From Serripes groenlandicus (lineage: Eukaryota; Mollusca; Bivalvia; Cardiida; Cardiidae), in contig JASEVX010000012.1 of the NCBI GenBank assembly GCA_031761405.1, positions 26,087,019 through 26,151,018 on the forward strand: a DNA stretch of 64,000 nucleotides, given 5' to 3'. The notes beneath the pieces were generated by a model. That model saw nothing but the letters and a program-made list of their open reading frames with translations, did not search any database and was not told where the DNA came from. The translations under genes and the position numbers were made by a program. This document shows positions 23,639 to 35,760 of this stretch, piece by piece (position 1 is the first letter of the stretch; every line of letters begins with the position of its first letter).

Positions 23639-23850
23639 TTAACTCGTTCACTGCCGCATTTCACAAATGAGACACCTACATGTTGAAAAATAGACCACTC
23701 CATTTCTTGTTCAACAGACAGTTTGGTAAAAATGAATGTCTGAGTGGCAAACAATGCAGATATCAGGAGAAACAACTCGTTATGAGCTGTCTCACCTAAA
23801 TTTTCTTTGTTTCTAAAAGACTTTTATTGTCTTTGAAAGTGAAAAGGAAA
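23639..23850. mobile_element. Family-2 MITE in duplication copy B
   Basis: Begins TTAACTCGTTCACTGCCGC and ends near TTTGAAAGTGAAAAGG. Orthologous by position to the 19,013 copy. Confidence 0.55.
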
Positions 23851-24293
23851 GAAGTTATAATAGATATATATGAAAATTAAAACAACATGTTGCAGCAGCG
23901 TTACACGGCTTTGTAGTGTGCGCTACTCTGATTGTGGAAAAGGTGAAGCCTATCTCGACCTTCTGTCTCGCGAGATATCAAATTTTCCACACGCTTCGTA
24001 GAACAATATAAAGCAACGTATCGTCTGCTTGAATCAGAGTCGGTGCTTTTCTGATCTTAAATTGTATGGCTACTTTCCTACGAAAAAAAAAGAACGACGA
24101 TTGGTTGGAGTTTAATGTCGTGTTCAACAGTTTTTTAACGGGTGCAGTATCGAACACAAAAGAGTGTGTTTCCTGGCCTTCCAGCACGAAAGTCACGAAA
24201 CACTTCAAAAGCAACTTGCTACCATCCTTGTCACACACAATTATATTTCTATCCCATTATTAAACAAGACGAATTTTGATGCTAAGCATCAAA

Positions 24294-25400
24294 GACGCCG
24301 CGCATGATTTTAAGGCATGACTTAAAGGGAAGCAGATGCAGTTCAATACATTTAAATAACCTGTGCAAACGGACAGGATGTAAAGAAGGCCAAATGTACC
24401 TTTATCTTAAACAAGAAGGCCAAGATGTTCCTTATTGCTCACCTGGATACCATAGTCTATAATAAAACGTTATCAATAGCAAAAAGGGTCCATTTTGACG
24501 TAGGGAGTATACACTTTATATGCTACGATCTATATGCTATTCAACATGTACAGTTTAGTCGTGAAATGACGAGTTAAGTCTTCAAACCATTTGTTTTACC
24601 GTTTGCTTAACATTGACTGCAACAATAAAGTGTCATACAAGCTGAAGTTTCTTAATTTTAAATCTGCTCTAACTAGATCAATTAGATAAACCAAAAAATA
24701 TAGATACTGAAATATTAACAGATATTAACTTAAGTGTTAATGCCTCTAGTTATAAGTTAAATGTGACACAAGCTTTGGAAGGAGAGAGGGAAGTATATTC
24801 TCCTTCCAGTTGAGCAGAAGTATGATAACAAAAAAACGAGAGTATATAAACAAAAAATACAAATAATATTTAATATCGAAATTAAGCATTTATGAAATTA
24901 AAAGAAAAAGTTTTCATGTAAAGTCAACATATAGCAAGAATACAATGGTCTGAATGAAAAACTGTATGGGGAGGAACGTTTTAAGTTTAGTAATACAACA
25001 GAAATAAATAGGAAAAAACATCACCCGAATCTTTTTTCTGAGCTTTGATGAATCGAGTCGTCAGAGCAGTAAACCAAACAATTAAAAAAGCGTAGCCTAG
25101 TGAACTCCGTTAATCAACTCATAAAGAAAGCTTAGCCTAGTTAGTTGGGGAACAGTTATTAAAAACAATTTAAATGTGTCTAAAGTTTTGTAACAACTGT
25201 AAAAGATGTACATATTTTGTATCTTGTTGTTTCTTAAATCAGTTAATACAATTTATTCAATCATAAAGGCTGTTTTTTCAAACATATTACAGATTTTTCT
25301 TTACAATAATATTTGTTGGTTTCTCCCTTTTCGATTACGTCACCCCATGGTACAAAATTAAAACCTATCCCATACTGACGCCGCGCTTCCATGCGGCGTC
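24294..25400. mobile_element. Insertion of about 1.1 kb unique to copy B
   Basis: Copy A passes from TTGTCACAAT to GACGCTAGTAATAATTAC in about 30 bp, whereas copy B has about 1.1 kb more. The extra DNA begins near GACGCCGCGCATG and ends near CATGCGGCGTC, a short inverted pair that could be its ends. No transposase ORF is visible. Exact limits are uncertain. Confidence 0.5.
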
Positions 25401-25800
25401 AATGACGGAGGGCGCTAGTAATAATTACATAAGCCAAACATCTGAAATAATTACCGAACCCAGATCCGAGCTCGTGAGTCTGAAGCACATACAAACAAGC
25501 GAAATCGCATTTTAGCGCTGGTCAAGGCAATCAAACGTTAGCATAATCATTGGACGTGTTGAAAAAATACTTGTCTGCGTGCGTATCAATAGTTATGATC
25601 GGAATTGATACTGACTTACAGAAGTAGTTTAGCTTTGAAACCTTCTATCGCGTTTTGGCTAGCCCTGCAAAGCCAGGTCAGATTACGCGGACACGCTACT
25701 TGATCCGGATATACACTGGTCGCAAATGCACTTCCAGAGCGCCACCGACTTATCAAAGTTACTGATAACGTATTTAGGTTTTATGTTCATCAAAACCATT

Positions 25801-26883
25801 CTAAATAGTTGAGCTTCCGGTTTTATCAGCGTCATCTGGCGAGAAATTATCGATAGAGCCACAAACACGATTTCTAAGATCGCGTAGAAATTTAGAAAAC
25901 TGATGATCCAAACAGCCATAGATGATAGGGTTTATGAAATAATTCACCGTATAGGCCGTGTAGAGAAGAGTGTACACTGCCCACTCGTCTTTGGACAAGT
26001 CTTTCAGGTTGTGAGATGCCAAAAGGAATAAAAACACTGAATGCAATGTTACTGTTACTATAAATACCACTGTCAAAGTGATTGCGATTATAGATTTACG
26101 TCGAGCGGGTGCTATATTGGCTTTGAAAAACTTTGACTGAGATTTGTCGGTTTTCGTATTCGAATCGATGGCTGCCTTGGTGTTGTAGAGTTGCCTAGCA
26201 ACGAGGATATACAAAGCAATCATGACCAACAAGATTCCGACTATGATTGTGAATTCGACGATGACGCTTATACCAGACACCGGAGTGTCCTTGTATTTCT
26301 GGTCCGAGCCGCACTGTATTACTATGATGTTCATGTTCCGATACGTCACTTCCTCAGTATGACTTCCGGTAACGATCCCAGTCACGAGACCCGCCGAAAT
26401 GATGGCAATTATGAACGCCAACATAATCAAACGTAACGCTGTCCTATTACTGATCTGCCATGACAATGGATGACATATCTTTCTGTATCTGTCAATACAT
26501 ATAACAAGCAACAAAAACGTCTCGGCTAACAAGATAGACAGCAAAAAGAAAAACTTAATCTTGCAGAAAATGCGCCCTGGTACGTCGAAATAGTAATATC
26601 TCATTGCGATATCCAAGGGCATGGATGTGATGCAGCCGGCGAGGTCCGTTGCACATAGAAACAGGGCAAAATATTTAAAGTTACATTTCTTATATCGACG
26701 GCTAAACACATAAAACACCAAAGAGTTTCCGATAATTCCGATCACCGATTCGATTCCCGTGATGACCATCAACGGAATGAATGCCTCCCGCATTTCTTCA
26801 TTATATTCCGCCCGATACATACTGTTGTAATCATGGGCGCTGCTCGCGTTAAATCCATCAGAGAAGTTTGTGTCAGATGTCAT
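25801..26883 (-). CDS. Class A (rhodopsin-family) GPCR, copy B
   Basis: A single-exon paralogue of the receptor at 19,951-21,042, 360 residues from an ATG at 26,881-26,883. It keeps the same seven hydrophobic segments, the DRY motif and NPIIY, and likewise lacks the TM6 CWxP. Differences are scattered conservative changes, for example VIQCG for VRQCG in loop 2 and AYTVNYFINP for TYMVNYCINP in TM7. An earlier stop removes the QKR tail of copy A. Both reading frames are intact, which suggests that both copies were kept under selection or that the duplication is young. Upstream DNA is also duplicated, so both probably share promoter elements. Confidence 0.9.
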   Translation of the reverse strand: MTSDTNFSDGFNASSAHDYNSMYRAEYNEEMREAFIPLMVITGIESVIGIIGNSLVFYVFSRRYKKCNFKYFALFLCATDLAGCITSMPLDIAMRYYYFDVPGRIFCKIKFFFLLSILLAETFLLLVICIDRYRKICHPLSWQISNRTALRLIMLAFIIAIISAGLVTGIVTGSHTEEVTYRNMNIIVIQCGSDQKYKDTPVSGISVIVEFTIIVGILLVMIALYILVARQLYNTKAAIDSNTKTDKSQSKFFKANIAPARRKSIIAITLTVVFIVTVTLHSVFLFLLASHNLKDLSKDEWAVYTLLYTAYTVNYFINPIIYGCLDHQFSKFLRDLRNRVCGSIDNFSPDDADKTGSSTI

Positions 26884-27468
26884 TTTATGACCTATGTTTG
26901 TTCGAATTATACACAGTATGTTTCACACTAGTTCAGTGTGGGACTTCTCAAATCTTTTCAAAAATCAAATGTGATATATTGAAGGTAATTCCGTTCTTGT
27001 TGTGTCAAATAAGGTCGCTATCATATGTCCAAAACCTTTTTAACATAATTTAAATTCAAAGAATGATTTCACATAAGTCAGATATGATACATTCAAAATA
27101 TCCTCCATTAGTAATCATCACAGAAGTTTGGTATAATATATCCAAAATAGTGTTTAACATAAGCTAGGTACAAGACATCAAAAATTGTTTTAAATAAGTA
27201 TATTGGATATCCAAAACGTTTTCTCACAAGTTATCTAGACAATATGTAAATAAGAACTTCACGTAAATTAACCACCATAACAAATAAATATTGCAATATA
27301 TGTTAAAATGCACCGAAGGCATATAACAATATTCGTTTTGTAAGTATGGTAAAAATCCGATTGCGTATTGAGAAACAGTTACTTTCACTTCCTGCTCAAC
27401 CCAATTGTATACACAAGTACATTATTGTTCCCTATATCTAAGTTTAAAGAATTGTAACAGTGTACTTG

Positions 27469-27664
27469 ACCTTTTTCCCACATACAGTAAATTTGGATTT
27501 ATCTAAGCCAAAATATGGAAAATTCTCTAAATGTAGGTATACTTACTAATAAATGTTGAAAACATTGTGGCTCCCTTTGAGCAATTTCTCCTTTTGCCAC
27601 GATGTTTTCAAACGTCGTCTGCTGCGAATGCGTCAGAAAGCGTATACATGTGAGAAAGGGTTAA
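27469..27664. mobile_element. TTAA-type MITE, family 1
   Basis: From CCTTTTTCCCACATACAGTA to GTGAGAAAGGGTTAA. The right TTAA is at 27,661-27,664. The left half is shared with copy A (from 21,643), so it was part of the duplicated block. Confidence 0.6.
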
Positions 27665-27774
27665 TTGCATAGATACCGACCGGATATCAATAGAACAGAC
27701 TGAAGATTGTTCTCTTAATCAAATACAGGAAATCTAAGAAGACGAGCAATCAGGATTGCTGCTGCGCTAGTTCT

Positions 27775-30700
27775 TTTAATGCCCCCGGAATCTCCGATTC
27801 GGTGGGCATCTAGTTTTTGGCCTGTCTGCACGTCTGTCTGTCTGCACGTCTGTCTGTCTGTCTGCGCACAAAAACCTTTAACCTTGACCATTACTTTTGA
27901 ACCATAACAGGTACGGCTACCATATTTCACATGTGTATTCCTTGTGACATGACCTTTCAGTCAGTACCAACATTTTTGACACTGCGACCTTGACCTTCGA
28001 CCTAGATGTTGCCATTCTCGAAAAAAACTTTAACCTTGCCCATTACTTTTTAACCATAACAGGTACGGCTACCATATTACACATGTGTATTCCTTGTGAC
28101 ATGACCTTTCTGTCAGTACCAACATTTTTGACCTTGCGACCTTGACCTTTGACCTAGATGTTGCCATTCTCGAAAAAAACTTTAACCTTGGCCATTACTT
28201 TTGAACCATAACAGGAACGGCTACCATATTTCACATGTGTATTCCTTGTGACATGACCTTTCTGTCAGTACCAACATTTTTTACCTTGCGACCTTGACCT
28301 TTGACCTAGATGTTGCCATTCTCGATTTTTTTTTTAGCATTGGCCATTACTTTTGAACCATAACAGGTACGGCTACCATATTTCACATGTGTATTCCTTG
28401 TGACATGACCTTTCTGTCAGTACCAACATTTTTGACTTTGCGACCTCGACCTTTGACCTAGATGTTGGCATTCTCGAAAAAAACTTTAACCTTGGCCATT
28501 ACTTTTGAACCATAACAGGAACGGCTACCATATTTCACATGTGTATTCCTTGTGACATGACCTTTCTGTCAGTACCAACATTTTCGACCTTGCGACCTTG
28601 ACCTTTGACCTAGATGTTGCCATTCTCGATTTTGTTTTTAACCTTGGCCATTACTTTTGAACCATATCAGGTACGGCTACCATATTTCACATGTGTATTC
28701 CTTGTGACATGACCTTTCTGTCAGTACCAACATTTTTGACCTTGCGACCTTGACCTTTGACATAGATGTTGCCATTCTCGAAAAAAACTTTAACCTTGGC
28801 CATTAATTTTGAACCATAACAGGTACGGCTACCATATTTCACATGTGTATTCCTTGTGACATGACCTTTCTGTCAGTATCAACATTTTTGACCTTGCGAC
28901 CTTGACCTTTGACGTAGATGTTGCCATTCTCGAAAAAAACTTTAACCTTGGCCATTACTTTTGAACCATAACAGGTACGGCTACCATATTTCACATGTGT
29001 ATTCCTTGTGACATGACCTTTCAGTCAGTACCAACATTTTTGAGCCTGCGACCTTGACCTTCGACCTAGATGTTGCCATTCTCGAAAAAAACTTTAACCT
29101 TGGCCATTACTTTTTAACCATAACAGGTACGGCTACCATATTACACATGTGTATTCCTTGTGACATGACCTTTCTGTCAGTACCAACATTTTTGACCTTG
29201 CGACCTTGACCTTTGACCTAGATGTTGCCATTCTCGAAAAAAACTTTAACCTTGGCCATTACTTTTGAACCATAACAGGTACGGCTACCATATTTCACAT
29301 GTGTATTCCTTGTGACATAACCTTTCTGTCAGTACCAACATTTTTGACCTTGCGACCTTGACCGTTGACCTAGATGTTGCCATTCTCGATTTTGTTTTTT
29401 TAGCATTGGCCATTACTTTTGAACCATAACAGGTACGGCTACCATATTTCACATGTGTATTCCTTGTGACATGACCTTTCTGTCAGTACCAACATTTTTG
29501 ACCTTGCGACCTCGACCTTTGACCTAGATGTTGGCATTCTCGAAAAAAACTTTAACCTTGGCCATTACTTTTGAACCATAACAGGAACGGCTACCATATT
29601 TCACATGTGTATTCCTTGTGACATGACCTTTCTGTCAGTACCAACATTTTTGACCTTGCGACCTTGACCTTTGACCTAGATGTTGCCATTCTCGATTTTG
29701 TTTTTAACCTTGGCCATTACTTTTGAACCATAACAGGTACGGCTACCATATTTCACATGTGTATTCCTTGTGACATGACCTTTCTGTCAGTACCAACATT
29801 TTTGACCTTGCGACCTTGACCTTTGACCTAGATGTTGCCATTCTCGAAAAAAACTTTAACCTTGGCCATTACTTTTGAACCATAACAGGTACGGCTACCA
29901 TATTTCACATGTGTATTCCTTGTGACATGACCTTGCTGTCAGTACCAACATTTTTGACCTTGCGACCTTGACATTTGACCTAGATGTTGCCATTCTAAAA
30001 AAAAAAATAACCTTCACCACTACTTTTGAACCATAACAGGTAAGGCTACCATATTTCACATGTGTATACCTTGTGACATGACCTTTCTGTCAGTACCAAC
30101 ATTTTTCACCTTGCGACCTTGACCTTTGACCTAGATGTTTCCATTCTCGATAAAGACTTTAACCTTGACGACTTCTTTTGAACCATAACAGGTACGGCTA
30201 CCATATTTCACATGTGTATTCCTTGTGACATGACCTTTCTGTCAGTACCAACATTTTTGACCTTGCGACCTTGACCTTTGACCTAGATGTTGCCATTCTC
30301 GAAAAAAACTTTAACCTTGGCCATTACTTTTGAACCATAACAGGTACGGCTACCATATTTCACATGTGTATTCCTTGTGACATGACCTTGCTGTCAGTAC
30401 CAACATTTTTGACCTTGCGACCTTGACATTTGACCTAGATGTTGCCATTCTCGAAAAAAAAATAACCTTCACCACTACTTTTGAACCATAACAGGTAAGG
30501 CTACCATATTTCACATGTGTATACCTTGTGACATGACCTTTCTGTCAGTACCAACATTTTTCACCTTGCGACCTTGACCTTTGACCTAGATGTTTCCATT
30601 CTCGATAAAGACTTTAACCTTGACGACTTCTTTTGAACCATAACAGGTACGGCTACCATATTTCAAATGTGTATTCCTTGTGACATGACCTTTCTGTCAG

Positions 30701-30786
30701 TACCAACATTTTTGACCTGGCGACCTTGACCTTTGACCTAGATGATGCCATTCGGGGGCATCAGTGTTTCACAAACACATCTTGTT
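27775..30786. repeat. Element filled with a 152-bp satellite, about 19 units
   Basis: It opens with ATGCCCCCGGAATCTCCGAT and closes with CGGGGGCATCAGTGTTTC, so the edges are inverted. The interior from about 27,885 is a tandem array of about 152-bp units: GAACCATAACAGGTACGGCT, CACATGTGTATTCCTTGTGA, CATGACCTTTCTGTCAGTAC, then CTTGACCTTTGACCTAGATG. Units alternate between GAAAAAAACTTTAACCTTGG and GATTTTGTTTTTAACC linkers, so a higher-order pattern exists. No protein-coding frame. Confidence 0.9.
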
Positions 30787-32705
30787 TGATATGATTTAGT
30801 CACTGGCTTGCTATTGATTATGAACACCTAAGTATAAATGAATTACGAAGTTGATAAACGTTATTGATTTATGCATAAATCCAGCATTCATTCGAACACG
30901 TCAATAACTCGAATTTTGTTATGAATCCTTTTCGACATCGAGTTGTAGCTGTATTTTGTTGTGGGATACGCTTCGTTAGATATCCCATATTGTCAGGCTT
31001 TTCCGGCTGTTTGTCTGTCTGTTTGTTTGTAAAGCGACGCTCCATAGCCCAAACCGACGGGCCTATTCCGATGAAACTTGGTGAACAGGTGCCATACGGG
31101 CTCAGGGTGTGCGCGTTTGAGTTTCGTTGCTAAGGACCCACAACCAAGGCGAATCCCACGTCGCCTACCGGCTTGTCAACTGTATTTCTTTCTATTTCCA
31201 TCACTCTCATTCAAAGTTTTATCAACGGTCGATGTTCGGAAGGAAATTATATTGTTACTTTATTTCCTACGTTTATCTGCAATTCAAATATATCAGGTGC
31301 ACATGACATATATATATGATTCGCATATTACTTCCTAGTAAACAATTGATTCAGATTTCCAGAACTTGTATCTTGAAACACAATAAAAGGAAATCAAGAC
31401 TCACAATGGACCGCTACATTAGAAAAAGGGTGTCACTGTATCGGTAACATTTTGAATCCGGATTCTTCGCATCCTTTGTCGGAAAGGCACCTGATATACA
31501 GTAGATTCACGGTTCGAAATATCATTGGTCTCTTTTCTTACGACTTCTAGTTATCGCAAGTCCACTATATTTCCATAATATGGTATGGACTCATGATACC
31601 TCGAACATGGGATAACTCGAATGTATCCTTGATCCCTTTTGATTTCGAGTTATCGCAAGTCCACTATATTTTATTTGTTTACATTGACGTTAAAAGTTTA
31701 AACCCCGGTCGATGTTCCGAATGAAAATATCATTTGTATTTCATTCTCTTTACACCTTTGCTCTTATAGACGTCCGCGTGTAGCTATAATCCGCGTATAC
31801 TCGTAACGCACATATCTATTCATGATTCAAACAGTTGTCATCATTCACGTTTAAAGTTTAAACCACGGTCAATGTTCCAAATGTTTTTCATGTTTTCATT
31901 CTCTTAACACCTTTGCTTTAACCTTATATAATAAACCCACGTGTGTCTCTAATCCGCGTATAGATGTGACCCGCATGTAAATTCTGGATTAAAATCGAAT
32001 ACATCTATGTTTCGACTTCGAGATATCGCGTTTTCATTTTGTCATCATCTACGTTTAAAGATTAAACAACGGTCGATGTTCAAAATGAAAATATATTTGT
32101 AAATTTGTCTCTAACCAACTCTGCTTTAATCTCGCAACTTAACATAACATGACATACACTTTATTACTCAAACCAACAAGGTACATGAGTGTTATTACAA
32201 TATTTATTTATTAACCATGAAGGTATGTGAAGTTGGCACGAAGTTCGATATTCGGTAATCGATATTCAATATCGATATGAATTTCGAGCTGAAACGAATA
32301 TAGAGCCAGCACCAGATTCGTGAACTCCGTAACGCATTGAAATATACGTTACCTTCATTGTTTAGTAGGACGAATACCGATAAGAATATAGATGTGAATG
32401 TCGAGCCAGATCGATATTCGGGATAATGCTGATATTGTCATTCTGATCATGCAGCAGTGCGAATACCGATTTGAAAATGCTGCCATGCGCACTGAGTATT
32501 TTTTTCGGCTTAACGATTAGCTAACAAGAGTTTAGTTGAGTTTAAGTTTAAACTTCTATTTTTTACATCGATTGTAAAACAAGCTTATAGCTTATATTAG
32601 TAAAACAAGCTTATAGCTTATATTAATCACGCTCGATATCTGCTTCCTGCAGATCTAACCATTATACGCGCCGTTCGCCTGAATGGAAAAATATCAAAGA
32701 CAGAA
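30787..32705. other. Repeat-derived intergenic stretch
   Basis: About 30,950-31,130 looks like a dispersed repeat (GGATACGCTTCGTTAGATAT, GATGAAACTTGGTGAACAGG). From about 31,207 to 32,150 a diverged unit of about 180-190 bp recurs, each with a GTTTAAAC..CGGTCGATGTTC-like core. About 31,350-31,510 repeats part of 21,900-22,080. About 32,223-32,480 holds inverted pieces of the GAATATCGACC array. No gene. Confidence 0.5.
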
Positions 32706-32780
32706 CCCGCTCATCACGGGATTCGAACCCGGGACCTTTGGTTCGAGAGATGGACGCTCTACCTATGCACCACTGTCTCG
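32706..32780 (-). pseudogene. tRNA-like pseudogene
   Basis: The minus strand reads GTGGTGCATAGGTAGAGCGT (A-box-like) and CCGGGTTCGAATCCCG (perfect T-arm with B box). The anticodon stem does not pair and the acceptor strands are misplaced, so it is probably a tRNA-derived repeat and not a working tRNA. Confidence 0.5.
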
Positions 32781-32845
32781 CATCAAACAAATTGTCATAA
32801 AGCTTAAAACGGAAATATTTTCTTAAAATCAACAGCAGATGAAAC

Positions 32846-34200
32846 AAGAGGGCCATGAGGCCCTGGAATCGCTCACCTGAGAATGGGCTATTTAAGATAT
32901 AACTCTCTCATGCTCAAGCCAAACATGTGGCTTCCAGAGTGTTAACAAGATTTCCCTTAAATTTGGTCTAGTGACCTACCTTTTGACATGACATGACCCA
33001 TATACGAACTTGGCCTAAATATCATCAGGACAAACTTTCTGATAAAGTTTCAACAGGCTCAAGTTTAAAATGCGGCTTAAAGAGTGTCAAACGAGATTTT
33101 CCTTAAATTTGGCCTAGTGACCTTTTGACCTGACATGACTCATATTCGAACTTGGCCTAGCTATTACCTAGACAAATATTCTGACAAAGTTTCAACATGC
33201 TCAAGCCAAAAATGTGGCTTCCAGAGTGTTAACAAGATTTTCCTTAAATTTGGCATTGTGACCTAGGTTTTGACCCGACATGACCCATATTCAAACTTGA
33301 CCTAGATATCACTGAGTCAAATTTTTCGACATAGTTTCATCATGTTCAAGCAGAAATGTGGCTTCTAGAGTGTAAACAAGATTTTCCTTAAATTTGGCCT
33401 AGTGACCTATTTTTTGACCGGACATGACCCATATTCAAACTTGGCCTAGATATCACAAAGACAAACTTTCTGATAAAGTTTCAACATGCTCAAGTTTTAA
33501 ATGTGGCTTCCAGAGTGTTAACAAGATTTTCCTTCAATTTGGCCTAGTTACCTAGTTTTTGACCGGACATGACCCATATTCGAACTTGGGCTAGATATCA
33601 TCAAGACAAACTTTCTGACAATGTGGCTTCCAGAGTGTTAACAAGATTTTCCTTCAATTTGGCCTAGTGACCTAGTTTTTGACCGGACATGACCCATTTT
33701 CGAACTTGGCCCAGATATCATCAAGACAAACTTTCTGACAAAGTTTCAAAATGCTCAAGTTAAAATGTGGCTTCCAGAGTGTTAACAAGATTTTCCTTCA
33801 ATTTGGCCTAGAGACCTAGTTTTTAATTCGACATGACCTATATTCAAACTTCGCCTAGATATCACTAAGACAAACATTCTGACAAAGTTTCAACATGCTC
33901 AAGTCAAAAATGCGGCTTCAGGAGTGTTGACAGGATTTTCCTTAAATTTGACCTAGTGACCTAGCTTTTGACCCCACATGACTCAGTTTCGAACTTGGCC
34001 TAGAGTTGATAGAGATATATGTTCTGATAAACTTTCATTAAGATTGGATGCAAAATGTTGCCTCTAGAGTAGTAACAAGCAAATGTTGACGACGGACGAC
34101 GAACGGCGAACGACGAACGACGAACGACGAACGACGGACGACGGACAAAAGGCGATCACAATACCTCACCTTGAGCACTACGTGCTCTGGTGAGCTAAAA
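32846..34200. repeat. Internally repetitive element, about 150-bp units
   Basis: It opens with GGCCATGAGGCCCTGGAATC then GCTCACCTGA, and closes with GAGCACTACGTGCTCTGGTGAGC, so its ends are inverted. The inside is about eight units with GTGGCTTCCAGAGTGTTAAC, AAGATTTTCCTTAAATTTGG and CGACATGACCCATATTC. A GACGAAC microsatellite lies at about 34,088-34,145. A diverged antisense relative is at 55,905-56,880. Confidence 0.8.
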
Positions 34201-34309
34201 ATAGAAAGAAACGCGCAGTAACTGGTACAACGTAATTTCACGCTAGTTTTAAAAGGCGGACAACAACACCACATGTTCGCCCGTCAACGGGTTAGGAATT
34301 TCGGGAAGA

Positions 34310-35754
34310 TTTAAGGTGAGCCATCTTTAAGACAATAGGTCCATTTTCCCGAATATCGACCATGCTCGACATTTTGATCTATATTTAAATCGTAAATAAC
34401 ACTTTTCCATGATCAGAGAGACAAAATCCCCATGTTCCCGAATATCGACCTGGCTCTACATTCAGCCTATTTTCAAAACGGTATTCGTGCTTCTACATGT
34501 TCAGAAAGACGATGGCACAATTTTCCCGAATATCGACCTGGCTCGATATTAAGATCGATATCAAAATGGGAATCCGCACTTTTTCATGATTAGAAAGTCG
34601 AAATCAGCATATTTCCGAATATCGAAATCAGATCGATATTCAAATCGGTATTCGCGCTCCCACATGACCAGAAAGACGAAATCAGTAGTTTTCCGAATAT
34701 CGACCTGGCTCGATATTCAGATCGATATTCAATTCGATATTCAAATCGGTATTCAGCCCTAGATTCAAATTGGTATTCGCTCTAATATATGATCAGGAAG
34801 ACAAAATCACTATTTTCTCGAATATCGACTTGGCTCGATATTCAGATCGATATTCGCATTTCTACATGATCAGAAAGACATAATCACACTTTTAACGAAT
34901 ACAGAGCTGTTCAGATCGATATTCATATTGGTATTCGGACTTCTACATGATCAGAAAGACAAAATCAGCATTTACTCGAATATCGACCTAGCTCTATATA
35001 AATATCTGTATTCCAATATATGATCGCTCTCATACATGTCTCAGAGAGACTTAATCAGCATTTTCCCGAATATCGACCTGCTTCGATATTCAGATCGATA
35101 TTCAAATCTGTATTTGCAGTCTTACATCATCAGAAAGACGAAATTCCCATTTTCAAGAATATCGATCTGTATTCAGCACTAAATTCAAATCGGTATTCGC
35201 TCTTATACATAATCAGAAAGACAAAAATCACCATTTTCCCGAATATCGATCTGACTCGATATTCAAATCGGTATTCGCGCTTCTACATGATCAGAAAAAC
35301 AAAATCCGCATTTTCCCGAATATCGACTTGGCGCGATGTTCACATCAATATTTAAATCGGTATTCGTACTTCTACATGATCAGAAAGACGTAATCAGCAT
35401 TCTCCCGAATATCGACCTGGCTCGATATTCAGATTGATATTCGAATCGGTATTCGCACGTGTACATGGTCAGAAAGACGAAATCCCCATGTTCCCATATA
35501 TCGACCTTGCTCGATATTCAGATCGATATTCAAATCGGTATTCGCACTTCTACATGATCAGAAAGACGCAATCCTCAGTTTTCCGAATATCGACCTGGCT
35601 CAATATTCAGCCCTGGATTCAAATCGGTAACACGAAATCACAATTTTCCCGAATACAGAACTGTTCAGATCGATATTCATATTGATATTCGGCCTTCTAC
35701 AAGATCAGAAAGATAAAATCAGCATTTTCTCGAGTATAGACCTGTCTTTATATA
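34310..35754. repeat. About 90-bp tandem array, left part
   Basis: About 16 units built on CGAATATCGACCTGGCTCGA, TATTCAGATCGATATTC and CTACATGATCAGAAAGACG. The array is interrupted by the Polinton and resumes at 49,993. Related single units lie at 57,805-58,060. ORFs that read RISTWLDIQ-like peptides are products of the repeat. Confidence 0.9.
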
Positions 35755-35760
35755 CATAGC
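35755..35760. repeat. Target-site duplication, left (CATAGC)
   Basis: CATAGC stands directly before the left AGT end of the Polinton and is repeated exactly at 49,987-49,992. Six base pairs is the known Polinton duplication length. Confidence 0.97.

Larger units (their letters stand above)
22997..27570. repeat. Segmental duplication, copy B (with GPCR)
   Basis: Co-linear partner of 18,588-21,765, longer because of insertions at 23,148-23,343 and about 24,294-25,400. Confidence 0.85.

Noticed and set aside
19416..24263. Paired small plus-strand frames (NDDDWLEFNPVFNNFL and KNDDWLEFNVVFNSFL) in both duplication copies
   Set aside because: Both survive only because the block is duplicated. They differ at many residues, one lacks an ATG at its start, and the DNA resembles a SINE 3' end (TTTAACGGCGGAG-like).
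20255..26436. Frames antisense to or overlapping the GPCR genes
   Set aside because: They are shadow frames of the receptor coding sequence, duplicated along with it.
32706..32780. Functional tRNA gene
   Set aside because: The T-arm and A-box are good, but the anticodon stem does not pair and the acceptor strands are out of place.
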